A stretch of 64,000 bases of DNA from NCBI RefSeq assembly GCF_900112695.1, contig NZ_FOMT01000003.1:310001-374000 (forward strand). The letters run 5' to 3'. The translations under genes and the position numbers were made by a program. The notes under the pieces were generated by a model. The model had not been told where the DNA came from and did no database searches. It saw only the letters and a program-made list of their open reading frames with translations. This stretch comes from Paenibacillus catalpae (GTDB lineage Bacteria > Bacillota > Bacilli > Paenibacillales > Paenibacillaceae). Below, one piece after another: positions 7,826 through 17,100 of this stretch (position 1 is the stretch's first letter; every line of letters starts with the position of its first letter).

Positions 7826-8611
7826 ATGCTGCACTTATCTCCGGATTCGTACATTAAATTGCCGCCTATTGCCAAGATCGTATGTGAACCGGGCTGGAAA
7901 TGGCAGCGGCGGGAAAAGCCGATGGCGAACTATGATTTATTTTATGTATGGAGCGGCGAAGGGGAAGTGGAAGTAAACGGGACAACGTATCCGGTCGGGA
8001 AAGGAAGCTGCTTCCTGTTCAGACCGGGCGATTATACGAGTGCGACCCATAATCCGCAGAAGCCCCTTGTATTAACTTATATCCATTTTGACGTGCGTGA
8101 GCCGGTGCAGCTTGTGCCGGAGCGGTACCGGAAGTTAACGGATACGGTTGATTTCGAATATTTGCTGTCCAGGTATGTCCGGCTGTTCCTGGTTGAAACT
8201 TACGCGGCTGAGGAAGAGGCGCTGCTTGTGCTGAAGCAGCTGATGATTCATCTGCTGCGGGAGGACCGTGAGCTGCCGATTGAGCGGAAAGGAAGCAACC
8301 AGTTAACGGAGGCGATTCACGAGGTAGCGAACTATGTGAAGCAGCATCCAAGCGTAGCGCACCGGGTAGAGGATCTGGCGATGCGCGCACAGCTGTCTCC
8401 GCGGTATTTTTCCGTGAAATTCAAAGAAATGATCGGAATGTCCGTGCAGTCTTATATGATCCGCACGCGGATTGAAAGGGCTCAGCATCTGCTGATGCAT
8501 GAAGGGATGAATGTAACAGAGGTTGCAGATGCGCTTGGCTACAGGGATATTTTCTTCTTCAGCAGACAGTTCAAGCAATATACGGGACGCAGTCCATCCG
8601 AGATCCGTTAA
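7826..8611 (+). CDS. AraC-family transcriptional regulator
   Basis: This 261-residue cytoplasmic regulator has an N-terminal cupin-like sensor domain of about 130 residues (W-S-G-E-G-E-V-E-V-N-G, F-R-P-G-D-Y). A C-terminal double helix-turn-helix DNA-binding domain follows at about 160-260, with the typical ending D-I-F-F-F-S-R-Q-F-K and G-R-S-P-S-E. Such proteins usually sense a sugar and control neighbouring catabolic genes, but no such gene is adjacent, so its target is unknown. The start is ATG at 7826 after a strong AGGAGG. It is monocistronic: a perfect terminator follows the stop at once. Confidence 0.9.
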   Translation: MLHLSPDSYIKLPPIAKIVCEPGWKWQRREKPMANYDLFYVWSGEGEVEVNGTTYPVGKGSCFLFRPGDYTSATHNPQKPLVLTYIHFDVREPVQLVPERYRKLTDTVDFEYLLSRYVRLFLVETYAAEEEALLVLKQLMIHLLREDRELPIERKGSNQLTEAIHEVANYVKQHPSVAHRVEDLAMRAQLSPRYFSVKFKEMIGMSVQSYMIRTRIERAQHLLMHEGMNVTEVADALGYRDIFFFSRQFKQYTGRSPSEIR

Positions 8612-8650
8612 AAAAGGCGCCGCGGGGATAACTCCCGCGGCGCCTTTTGT
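8612..8650 (+). terminator. Rho-independent terminator after the AraC gene
   Basis: AAAAGGCGCCGCGGG pairs with CCCGCGGCGCCTTTT around a short loop; a very stable GC-rich stem ending in T-run. Confidence 0.93.
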
Positions 8651-8729
8651 TGAATAAATGCAGCCATTCGAGCAATAAATGGCTTCAATCGGCCTTCAAA
8701 CATAAGTTGATTGGTAAAGTGCGATTGGG

Positions 8730-8839
8730 GCATTGAATGATCTTGAGAAGCGAAGCGTCCGCCTTTGCTCAGGGGATTCCCTCCTATAGAACAATTAAAG
8801 GAATCCCCGAGCAACAGCGGTCGAAAGAACATTCAATGC
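8730..8839. repeat. 110-bp imperfect inverted-repeat element
   Basis: Outer arms GCATTGAATG (8730-8739) and CATTCAATGC (8830-8839) are perfect complements. The inner arms run from about 8756-8780 to 8800-8823 and share blocks TTGCTC/GAGCAA and GGGGATTCC/GGAATCCCC with a few mismatches, around a 19-base AT-rich centre. It ends eight bases before the psd stop codon. It has no obvious terminator T-run and no gene inside. It could be a small palindromic mobile remnant (MITE-like) or a structured 3' UTR. Confidence 0.65.
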
Positions 8840-8847
8840 GTAATGAG

Positions 8848-9639
8848 CTACTTTACCTCAATCAACTTCCCCAGCATCTCACCCATACGTACCTTTAATC
8901 CGGGTGCGAGGTCCTGCCTGGGAACAAAGGTGTCGTCTTGCATCAGCAGGACAACCGTCGAACCGAATTCGAAATAGGCGAGCTCGTCACCTTTGACAGC
9001 CTGCTCACGAATCGGCTCCACGTAACGGATGCTGCTGACATTCATGGCGCCGACCTTGACGACCGCCGTTTCTCCTCCGTCATGCTTGATGTATGTAATA
9101 AGTCTCTCGTTCCGGCTGAGGACACGGCGCATACGGCGAAGGCCAAAGTCATTAACCGGATATACCTTGCCCGGAACATGCTCGCGTTCTACGATCCGCC
9201 CGTCTACCGGTGTATGGATACGGTGATAATCGGTTGGACTTAAGTACAAGACGATGTAATAGCCTTCGCGGTAATGATCCGTTCGGGGAGACCGGTTAAG
9301 CAGCTCCTCGATCGTATAATCCTGCCCTTTTACATTTACAATTGTACCGGCTTTAATGGGACCTGCTCCCGTTATTAAGGCATCCACCGGACTTATAAGG
9401 GCTGTAGTCTCATCATGTATAATCCGGGAGCCGGGCTTCAGGCGCCTTGTGAAAAACTCATTTAATGTGCTGTATGCATGCAGCGGTTTCTCCGCTTCTT
9501 CGATTTGAATATTGTACATGCTGGCGAATCTCGGAATCCATCCTCGGCTTGCTTTCGACTGCGCGAAGCGGCCGGTCAGTCTGGAAATCCATTTGCGCGA
9601 ACTAAGCTCCGTCATGGCTTGAAACAACCATCCCATCAT
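8848..9639 (-). CDS. psd: Phosphatidylserine decarboxylase proenzyme
   Basis: This enzyme converts phosphatidylserine to phosphatidylethanolamine at the membrane. It is a proenzyme that cleaves itself at a G-S-T motif, seen here as E-F-G-S-T about 30 residues from the C-terminus, so that the serine becomes the pyruvoyl group of the small alpha chain. Family motifs P-V-D-A, D-Y-H-R-I-H-T-P-V-D-G and the M-N-V-S-S-I block are intact. With the ATG at 9639 (GAAGGTG upstream) the protein has 263 residues, the usual Bacillus length. The open frame extends 18 codons further upstream, but that extension has no support. Psd is often found near sporulation and membrane genes; its promoter region is shared with a divergent glycosyltransferase gene. 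Confidence 0.95.
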   Translation of the reverse strand: MMGWLFQAMTELSSRKWISRLTGRFAQSKASRGWIPRFASMYNIQIEEAEKPLHAYSTLNEFFTRRLKPGSRIIHDETTALISPVDALITGAGPIKAGTIVNVKGQDYTIEELLNRSPRTDHYREGYYIVLYLSPTDYHRIHTPVDGRIVEREHVPGKVYPVNDFGLRRMRRVLSRNERLITYIKHDGGETAVVKVGAMNVSSIRYVEPIREQAVKGDELAYFEFGSTVVLLMQDDTFVPRQDLAPGLKVRMGEMLGKLIEVK

Positions 9640-9780
9640 GCCCGCACCTTCACGTCCTTTCCTTGCATCTTTTCTTCGAACAGTGTGACACAACCGGCCT
9701 TACAAATCAATAGCGTAGGCATCCGCTCAACCTTGTGGCAATTTCGGAAGGGCTCGCGTATGCTAACTGCAAATTGATAA

Positions 9781-9799
9781 CGAAGGAGGCCTTCCTTCG
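9781..9799 (+). promoter_or_regulatory. Hairpin enclosing the RBS of the GT4 gene
   Basis: CGAAGGA (9781-9787) and TCCTTCG (9793-9799) form a 7-bp stem with loop GGCCT. The AAGGAGG ribosome-binding site lies inside it, two bases before the ATG at 9802, so initiation may be repressed unless the stem opens. Confidence 0.5.
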
Positions 9800-9801
9800 A
9801 C

Positions 9802-11130
9802 ATGTCGCCTGTGAAAGTGGCATTCGTTACACCAGGAGCCTATCCGATCCCATCGGGGAACAGCAGCTCTGTTGAACGGGTTGTTGAAAAATTCGTCCCT
9901 CTGCTGCGTCCTAGTGTTGAGCCTCGCATCTACGGAAAAATCGGTCGGAATTTGCCCCGCAGAAGCATGGTTAATGATGTTGTTTGCGAGAGATTTCATA
10001 CAGCCAAAAGATCGGCTTATGTTGCGAACGTAGGACACGCCTTAAAGAAATTTGGCCCGCAAATTATACAAGTCGAGAATCGCCCGACTTATTTATTGAA
10101 ACTGAAGCGTTCCAATCCAAAAGCTAAAATATGGCTTAATCTGCATTCCTCCACTTATATTAGTCCGAGGCATATCTCGGACACACAGCTTCGCAAGAGC
10201 TTTGCCCTTGCGGACCGGATAATCGTAAACAGTGAATTTCTACGGACCCTGGTGCTTGAGAAGGTGCCGGAAGCAAGGATGAAAATCCGCGTCGTATATC
10301 CGGGTGTGGAGACCCGGAGATTTCAATCCCGCTATACCGCAGAGGGCGAAGCGGCCCGCAGGCATCATCGGGAGCGTAAGGGCCTGGCTCACCGCAAAGT
10401 AGTGATGTTCCTCGGCAGGCTTATCCCGCTTAAAGGTGTACATCATTTGCTGTCCATTGTCCCTAGGCTTATTAAAGTTCATCCCGATCTCCTTGTTGTT
10501 ATTGTGGGCAGCCCTTTCTATGGCTCTCACCGGACAACGGCTTATTCACGCAAGCTGATCAAGATGGGTGAGCGGTACAAGAAACATGTCCGGTTCGTGC
10601 CCTATGTTCCTTATTCGGAAGTGCCGGGCTGGTTCATGGCGGCTGACATTTCCGTGATGCCATCCGGGAAGCGTGAAGCATTCGGGCTGGTAAACGTAGA
10701 GGCAATGGCAACAGGACTGCCCGTTATTGCAACCCGCGCTGGCGGGATGCAAGAGATAATCCAGCACGGAGAGACCGGTTATCTGATCAACCAGAAGGAA
10801 ATCAAGGCTGAATTGACCGAGAAGCTCCTATTATTGCTTCACAATGCTGCTCTGCGCCGGCAGATGGGGATAAAAAGCAGGCAGCGGGTAGAGCAGCTGT
10901 TTACATGGGAGCATACGGCGAAGCGGTGGTTAAAGATTCAAAGAAATGAAGTTGACCTCAAATTCCGCGATGACCCGGAACAGTTTGATGAACAAATATA
11001 TATGGAGCCGCCTCCTGTGCCTGATCTAAATCAAGGTATCGCCTATGAGGATGAACAGGTCATCAGCTACGATATGGGCTTCATTAATCTCGAGCATTTA
11101 AAAGCTACTTCGCAAAAGGACGGCGGGTAA
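9802..11130 (+). CDS. GT4-family glycosyltransferase (CotSA-like)
   Basis: This 442-residue protein has the GT-B architecture of retaining family 4 transferases. The N-terminal Rossmann half begins with V-A-F-V-T-P-G. The C-terminal half carries F-L-G-R-L-I-P-L-K-G and the E-x7-E donor-sugar motif (K-R-E-A-F-G-L-V-N-V-E-A-M-A-T-G). A polar extension of about 60 residues follows. There is no signal peptide or membrane segment. It opens the presumed spore-surface glycan locus, 174 bases before the giant repeat protein, and resembles spore-coat transferases of the CotSA type. Donor and acceptor are unknown. Start ATG 9802 lies behind a hairpin that includes its ribosome-binding site. Confidence 0.88.
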   Translation: MSPVKVAFVTPGAYPIPSGNSSSVERVVEKFVPLLRPSVEPRIYGKIGRNLPRRSMVNDVVCERFHTAKRSAYVANVGHALKKFGPQIIQVENRPTYLLKLKRSNPKAKIWLNLHSSTYISPRHISDTQLRKSFALADRIIVNSEFLRTLVLEKVPEARMKIRVVYPGVETRRFQSRYTAEGEAARRHHRERKGLAHRKVVMFLGRLIPLKGVHHLLSIVPRLIKVHPDLLVVIVGSPFYGSHRTTAYSRKLIKMGERYKKHVRFVPYVPYSEVPGWFMAADISVMPSGKREAFGLVNVEAMATGLPVIATRAGGMQEIIQHGETGYLINQKEIKAELTEKLLLLLHNAALRRQMGIKSRQRVEQLFTWEHTAKRWLKIQRNEVDLKFRDDPEQFDEQIYMEPPPVPDLNQGIAYEDEQVISYDMGFINLEHLKATSQKDGG

Positions 11131-11303
11131 AACCTGCTGTCCTTTTGTCATGTTTACGCGCATCTCTCACCGCGAAGCATTGCATTGCAACAGAGGGGGC
11201 GAAGCCGAATCTGATTGGTCCAATCGGAAAACGGCAGTAGCGCGCCCATGGGTAGGAGCATATAGTGAAATAACTTTGAGGAGGAAGAAAGAAGGAGAGG
11301 TCA

Positions 11304-14300
11304 ATGACTAAAGGAAAATCGTCGAAAAACGCCAAAGGGCGTAAGCCGAATTATTATGTCGATAATCCAAATGCCTCGGAATTAAAGTGGCTGGATGAAT
11401 TAAACCGCAAGAAGAATACGGTGCAATCTAACAACCGCCTTGTCCCGCAGCCAAAGCCGGAAGAGACCAGGCCGGTCATTATTAATGCCATTGCTCCTGC
11501 CGAAAAGGCGCCTCAAGCGGAGACGTTTTTGATCCCTGCATTGACGGAAGAATTGATCCTTATTGCCGATGCCTCCTCATCGGCTGAAGTGAGCAGCGCT
11601 GAGACAGAGCGGCTTATAGAGGAGATTACTTCGTATAATGCGGATCCCGTGACGGAGCCGGAGCAGAAGCCAAATCTGCAACAAGAGCAGAAGCAGGCAC
11701 TGGAGCAAGAATGGAAGCCGGAAATGAAACAAGAACAGGCGAAAGAGTTGAAGCAAGAGCCAACACCTGAGCCGACACCTGAGCCAACCTACGATCAGAA
11801 GCTCGATAAACTGGTGGAAAAGCAGGATCTGTATAAGCCGTTTCCGTTTATTTATTCGGATGATATCGTGGACGGTGCAGTGACCGGCAGCAAGCTTGCT
11901 CCTTATTCTGTCGACTCGGATAAAATGCGCCCAAGCAGCATCAATGCCTCCACAATTGCCGATTATGCCGTCAATAACATTCATCTTGCCCCGGGTGCGG
12001 TAACGGGAAATAAAGTTTCACCTTCTGCTATTACGGGCGATCATCTCTCGAACAGTTCCATTACGGGGGATAAAATCGTTGATTCCTCCATTAACGGCAG
12101 CAAGCTGGAGGACGGCAGCATCACATCCGAGAAGCTGGCCGACCGGACGATCGACTCCAGCAAAATCTCGGACGGTTCGATTACGTCGAGGCATCTCCAG
12201 CCTTTTCTCATTACAGAAGAGCTGATCGACAATCATGCCATCTCATCGGATAAAATCCAGAACAGCGCTGTACGCACAGAAAAAATCGCCAACGAAGCCA
12301 TTACCAACTCGAAGCTTGGCGAAGCCTCCGTTACTCATTCCAAGCTGCGTGACGGAGCGATTACCGGCAGCAAGCTCGCCTCGGACACGATTGAATCCGT
12401 GCATCTGAAACAAGGACTGCTTCTGGCGGAGCATGTCTCGCTAGGAGCTATCCTGGGGAAGCACGTGGCTCCAGACGCCATCACGCAAGAGCATCTGGCG
12501 GAAGGGGCGGTAGGCACCGGAGCCCTTCAACCTCAATCCGTAAACGCCGAGCGGATCGCACCAAGGGCCGTTAATGCAACACATCTCCAGCAAGAGGCTG
12601 TAACGGGGGATCATATTGTAGGCGGACAAATCGGCAGCAAGCATCTTGCAGATCAAAGCGTCATCTCGATCAAGCTGGCGAATGAAGCCGTGCAAACCCG
12701 GCATGTCGGCCGCAGCAGCATTATTTCCGATCATATTGCCATCGGGCAAATTGAGCAGCGCCATATTGCTCATCAGGTGGTATCCCGTCAGCATTTGCAG
12801 TCCAGTTCGGTTGGCAGAGAGCAGCTGCAGGACGGTTCTGTAAAAGGAGAGAAGATTGCGCCTCAAGCGATTAATACCGAGCATCTGAGCGACTCTGCCG
12901 TAGGTACTCATCAGCTTGCGGATCAATCTGTAACCGACAAGAAAATCGCCGACGGTGCGGTTAAGAGCTCCAAGCTGGCTGCCGGATCTATCGAGAGCGG
13001 CCATCTGAAGAACGAGATCATTACTTTCCAGAAAATTGCGCCTGAAGCACTCCGGTCCTATCATTTCTCGGCAGGTGCGGTTACGGAGGATGCCATATCA
13101 CCGGAAGCCATCTCCGGTGAACATCTGAAGCCAAAGCTCATTGAGAAGCAGCATTTTGCTAATCAGGCGGTAGGTACGGATGCGGTGCAGGATCTTTCCA
13201 TTACAAGCGGCAAGATCGCATTTGGAGCCATTACCGAGTTCAACTTATCTCCGAATGCCGTTCATCCGCATCATTTGGCTGATCATAGCATCGGCTCCCA
13301 GAAACTTGCTCCGGAATCGGTCACAACCGATAAGCTTGCCGGGTCAAGCGTAACGGCTTCGAAGCTTGGCGAAGGCAGTGTGAATGAACAGCATATTGCA
13401 CCGGGTGCGGTTAATTCCGATGCCATTCAGTCATCTTCGATTCGCAGCGGTCATGTACAGACTTCCTCTATAGACAGCGCGCATGTGAAGGACGGCGCTA
13501 TACAGTCTGCTCATCTCGCAAGCGATGCGGTGACGGAGCAGCATTTGTCGGGCAGCAGCGTGAAGACGGATCATCTGTCTGACCAGTCGGTCACAACCAG
13601 GAAGCTGGCTCCCACATCAGTAACCAGCGAGAAGCTGGCGGACGCCAGCGTGACATCCTCTAAGCTAGCTGATGGCAGCGTGCTTTCAAATCATATTGCA
13701 GCCGATTCCATCCATTCAGAACTAATTCGCACGGGGGCGATTACGTCTGAGCATCTGCAGGCGGGAGCTATTCTTGCGGAGCATATGGGGTATCAGTCCG
13801 TTACCGAGATGAATCTGTCGTATGACATTGTGAATACGGACCATATTGCCGATCAGGCTGTTACGGCAAGCAAGCTGTCCAAGGATTCGGTCACGAGCGA
13901 GAAGCTGACGGATTCGAGCGTAATAACCTCCAAGCTGGCTGACGGAAGCGTTACGGCAAGCAAACTTGCGGAGGGATCGATCTATTCGGAGTTAATCCGT
14001 CCTTTATCAATTCAAGGGGATCATGTCGAGCCGCTCTCGATTCGTTCGGAGCATCTGAAGGACAGCGTTATCGAAGCTAACCATATTCGCAGCGGCGCAG
14101 TTGGCACGGATGCTCTGTCTAACCAGTCAATAACCGCCTCCAAGCTGACGACAGCGGCTATCCAATCCAGCCATATCGGAAATGAAACGGTGTTGAGCCG
14201 TCATCTGGCGAGTGATTCCGTCCTTGGCATTCATATTGGCGAAGGCAGTGTCCGTTCTGTCCATTTATCGGATGAAGCGGTCACGGAAGCCAAGCTGGCT

Positions 14301-17084
14301 CCGCTTAGCGTGGGAGAGGTCCACATTCAAGACGGATCGGTTAATGCAGAAGCGCTGCAAAATGACATTGTTGGTACAGAGCATCTCGTAGACGGGGCTG
14401 TTCAGGAATCCAAGCTTGCATCCTTATCCGTTAGTACCCGTCATATCCAGCTGCAATCGATTCAGGATAAGCATCTGACACCTGGAAGCGTGGATGAGAG
14501 CAAGCTGCAAAACGGCGCGGTGACTTCCTCCAAGCTGGCGGTCGACACGGTATCCGGCGATCATCTGCGGCTTGAGACCATCGCGAGCAAGCATATTAAG
14601 GCGGATTCGATTCTAAGCTATCATCTCCGCAAAGGAACGGTCTCCTTCGATCATTTGAGTGCGGATGTTCTGAATGAGTTTAAGCCTAAAAACATTGCAG
14701 AGGAACAGCTGGCCGAAGGCATTATTGGTTCCTCCAAGCTTGCGGATGGCAGTGTGATCACGAGCAAGCTGGCTGGCGAAAGTGTAACTACAGAGAAACT
14801 TGCCGATGACAGTGTGACGACAGGAAAGCTTGCGGATGGAAGCATTACGGGCAGCAAGCTGGCATTCGAGAGCGTTACGAGCGATAAGCTGGCAGGCGAG
14901 AGCATCACAAGCAGCAAGCTTGCAGCAGGCAGCGTGACAAGCGATAAGCTGGCTGATAACAGCATTACGGCCGGCAAGCTTGCAGATGGAAGCATGACAG
15001 GCAGCAAGCTTGCATTTGAGAGCATTACAGGTGATAAGCTGACTCCGGAAAGCGTCACAGGCAGCAAGCTTGCCGGCGGAAGCATTACGGGCGATAAGCT
15101 TGCTGATGAGAGCATTACTAGCCGCAAGCTGGCGGATGGAATTATCACAACCGGGAAATTCGCGGACGGCAGCATTACAGGCAGCAAGCTTGCGGGGGAG
15201 AGTATCACAGGCGACAAGCTGGCGGATGGAAGTATTACAAGCAGCAAGCTTGCCGATGAAAGCATCTCCTCCGAGAAGCTTCTTGACGAGAGCGTGACGG
15301 GCCGCAAGCTTGCCGACGAAAGCGTCATAACCGAGAAGCTTGCCGACGATAGTATCACTACCCGGAAGCTGGTTGATGAAAGTGTGACCGCCGATAAGCT
15401 CGCTGATGACAGCATCACCGCCGTTAAGTTGGCCAATCAGGCAGTAACGGGCAGCAAGCTGGCTGACGAGAGCGTAACCTCCGAGAAGCTTGCCGATGAT
15501 AGTATTACAACCCGGAAGCTGGTTGATGAAAGTGTGACCAGCGATAAGCTTGCTGACGAAAGCGTAACAAGCATGAAGCTGGCCGACCTGGCTGTCACTG
15601 GCAGCAAGCTGGCGGGCGAGAGCATTACAACGGAGAAGCTGTCAGCAGGAAGTGTCACAGCCGATAAGCTTGCGACAGAGAGTGTAACCAGACGCAAGCT
15701 TGCCGATGAAAGCGTGACGACAGAGAAGCTTGCCGATGACAGTATCACGAGCCGCAAGTTGGCTGGTGAAAGTGTCACCTCCGAGAAGCTCGCGGACGGA
15801 AATGTCATCACGAGCAAGCTGGCCGACCTGGCTGTCACCGGCAGCAAGCTTGCCGATGAGAGTGTCTCAACCGGGAAGCTGGTCGATTATAGTATCTCAA
15901 GCCGCAAGCTTATTGATGAAAGTGTCACCTCCGAGAAGCTTGCTAACGAAAGTGTGATTACCGCCAAACTTGCCGATCAGGCTGTAACAGGAAGCAAGCT
16001 GGCTGACCTAAGCATTACAAGCGAGAAGCTGTCAGCAGGAAGTATTACAGCTGATAAGCTGGCGGTAGAGAGCATAACCGGCAGTAAACTCGCTGATGAA
16101 AGTGTCACAACCGAGAAGCTTGCCGATGACAGCATTACGAGCCGTAAACTGCTAGATGAAAGTGTAACCGCAGAGAAGCTGGCAGGCGAAAGCATCACGA
16201 CCTTGAAGCTGGCTGACCTTGCGGTGACCAGCAGCAAGCTTGCCGATGAAAGTGTAACCGCTGAGAAGCTTGCCGACAACAGTATTACAACTCACAAGCT
16301 TGCCGACGATAGCATAACCGCCGGGAAGCTGGCGTTCGAGAGTGTCACATCGGATAAACTAGCAAGCGAAAGCATTACCACCAGTAAGCTCGCGGGCGGC
16401 AGTGTAACGAGTGAGAAACTAGCCGATTACAGCATCACAAGCGGTAAGCTGGCTGGTGAAAGTGTAACCGGCGATAAGCTGGCATCCGGAAGCATTACAA
16501 CGGAGAAGCTGGCGGGCAGCAGTGTAACGAGTGAGAAGCTGGCCGATTACAGCATCACCGCCGAGAAGCTTGCCGACGAGATCATCACAACAGATAAACT
16601 GGTCGATGAAAGTGTGACGAGCGAGAAGCTGGCTGATGAGAGCGTAACAAGAGAGAAGCTTGCAGAAGGCAGTGTATGCGGCTGGCATGTAGCATCCGAG
16701 TCTATCACGATGGATAAATTGGCACCGGAGCTTGTGTCTGCCTTATTCCCGGCCGAAACCGAGGAGCCGGCTATAGAGCAGGCGGAAGTGGAAGCAGAGC
16801 CAGAGCCTTCCTTCATCCGCTCTACCGGATCCGGTCAGGTCATTCAGCAGTTTGGGCTGGCTCCGTATTCGTTCTTCAAAAAAGGAAAACAGCTGGAGAT
16901 CGAGATTACGTTCGACGAGCCGTTCAGCAATTCAAATTATGTTGTTACCGCCATTTGCGATAACCCGGAATGTTATGTTTCCGTCTTTAGCAAATCTACG
17001 GGCAGTGCCATTCTCAACATTGTCCGTTCCAGAGGTTCATTTGAACCGGAGGGTTATATGAACTGGATAGCCATTGGCCGGTAA
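11304..17084 (+). CDS. Giant fibrous protein of about 160 ten-residue repeats
   Basis: This 1926-residue protein has no signal peptide. Residues 1-190 are polar and partly coiled, with a Glu/Gln/Lys-rich stretch (about 120-155) and a P-T-P-E-P-T-P-E-P segment. Residues 190-1812 are a decapeptide repeat with consensus D-[EG]-S-[IV]-T-[SG]-x-K-L-A. His-Leu variants dominate the first half; the second half (DNA 14.7-16.7 kb) is far more uniform, as if recently amplified. An acidic linker (1815-1840) precedes an 80-residue C-terminal domain with two cysteines and the end W-I-A-I-G-R, resembling what I recall as the WIAG-tail found in Paenibacillus proteins. Similar repeats occur in phage tail fibres, but the neighbours are glycosyltransferases and spore genes. 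A Ser/Thr-rich, glycosylated spore-surface filament is the best inference. Start ATG 11304 has AAGGAGAGG upstream. Confidence 0.85.
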   Translation: MTKGKSSKNAKGRKPNYYVDNPNASELKWLDELNRKKNTVQSNNRLVPQPKPEETRPVIINAIAPAEKAPQAETFLIPALTEELILIADASSSAEVSSAETERLIEEITSYNADPVTEPEQKPNLQQEQKQALEQEWKPEMKQEQAKELKQEPTPEPTPEPTYDQKLDKLVEKQDLYKPFPFIYSDDIVDGAVTGSKLAPYSVDSDKMRPSSINASTIADYAVNNIHLAPGAVTGNKVSPSAITGDHLSNSSITGDKIVDSSINGSKLEDGSITSEKLADRTIDSSKISDGSITSRHLQPFLITEELIDNHAISSDKIQNSAVRTEKIANEAITNSKLGEASVTHSKLRDGAITGSKLASDTIESVHLKQGLLLAEHVSLGAILGKHVAPDAITQEHLAEGAVGTGALQPQSVNAERIAPRAVNATHLQQEAVTGDHIVGGQIGSKHLADQSVISIKLANEAVQTRHVGRSSIISDHIAIGQIEQRHIAHQVVSRQHLQSSSVGREQLQDGSVKGEKIAPQAINTEHLSDSAVGTHQLADQSVTDKKIADGAVKSSKLAAGSIESGHLKNEIITFQKIAPEALRSYHFSAGAVTEDAISPEAISGEHLKPKLIEKQHFANQAVGTDAVQDLSITSGKIAFGAITEFNLSPNAVHPHHLADHSIGSQKLAPESVTTDKLAGSSVTASKLGEGSVNEQHIAPGAVNSDAIQSSSIRSGHVQTSSIDSAHVKDGAIQSAHLASDAVTEQHLSGSSVKTDHLSDQSVTTRKLAPTSVTSEKLADASVTSSKLADGSVLSNHIAADSIHSELIRTGAITSEHLQAGAILAEHMGYQSVTEMNLSYDIVNTDHIADQAVTASKLSKDSVTSEKLTDSSVITSKLADGSVTASKLAEGSIYSELIRPLSIQGDHVEPLSIRSEHLKDSVIEANHIRSGAVGTDALSNQSITASKLTTAAIQSSHIGNETVLSRHLASDSVLGIHIGEGSVRSVHLSDEAVTEAKLAPLSVGEVHIQDGSVNAEALQNDIVGTEHLVDGAVQESKLASLSVSTRHIQLQSIQDKHLTPGSVDESKLQNGAVTSSKLAVDTVSGDHLRLETIASKHIKADSILSYHLRKGTVSFDHLSADVLNEFKPKNIAEEQLAEGIIGSSKLADGSVITSKLAGESVTTEKLADDSVTTGKLADGSITGSKLAFESVTSDKLAGESITSSKLAAGSVTSDKLADNSITAGKLADGSMTGSKLAFESITGDKLTPESVTGSKLAGGSITGDKLADESITSRKLADGIITTGKFADGSITGSKLAGESITGDKLADGSITSSKLADESISSEKLLDESVTGRKLADESVITEKLADDSITTRKLVDESVTADKLADDSITAVKLANQAVTGSKLADESVTSEKLADDSITTRKLVDESVTSDKLADESVTSMKLADLAVTGSKLAGESITTEKLSAGSVTADKLATESVTRRKLADESVTTEKLADDSITSRKLAGESVTSEKLADGNVITSKLADLAVTGSKLADESVSTGKLVDYSISSRKLIDESVTSEKLANESVITAKLADQAVTGSKLADLSITSEKLSAGSITADKLAVESITGSKLADESVTTEKLADDSITSRKLLDESVTAEKLAGESITTLKLADLAVTSSKLADESVTAEKLADNSITTHKLADDSITAGKLAFESVTSDKLASESITTSKLAGGSVTSEKLADYSITSGKLAGESVTGDKLASGSITTEKLAGSSVTSEKLADYSITAEKLADEIITTDKLVDESVTSEKLADESVTREKLAEGSVCGWHVASESITMDKLAPELVSALFPAETEEPAIEQAEVEAEPEPSFIRSTGSGQVIQQFGLAPYSFFKKGKQLEIEITFDEPFSNSNYVVTAICDNPECYVSVFSKSTGSAILNIVRSRGSFEPEGYMNWIAIGR
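11872..16740 (+). repeat. Tandem 30-bp (10-codon) coding repeat array
   Basis: About 162 in-frame units of 30 bp lie inside the giant gene. The register is kept almost perfectly: it slips by one codon only about twice (one 9-residue unit lies near 12.62 kb). The unit shows AGCAAGCT/GATAAGCT cores at each 30 bp in the distal 2 kb. Such an array can expand or contract by recombination and may be mis-assembled from short reads. Confidence 0.9.
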
Positions 17085-17100
17085 AATTCATAGTTTCAAT

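Noticed and set aside
11259..11267. CATATAGTG before the giant gene as a sigma-K promoter
   Set aside because: It misses the TA at the end of the CATAnnnTA element and has no AC at the right distance upstream.
14651..16279. Long antisense ORFs (up to 261 codons) inside the repeat region, reading S-x-V-M-L-S-S-A-S-L-type repeats
   Set aside because: They mirror the 30-bp coding repeat of the giant gene; the period is a multiple of three, so stop-free antisense frames arise automatically. No ribosome-binding site or independent support.
11872..16740. A regularly spaced 30-bp repeat that could be mistaken for a CRISPR array
   Set aside because: There are no non-repetitive spacers, the period is exactly ten codons, and the frame is open throughout.
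11304..17084. Phage tail-fibre gene, because of T-x-x-K-L-A-type repeats
   Set aside because: No other phage structural, lysis or integrase genes lie near; neighbours are glycosyltransferases, psd and sporulation genes.
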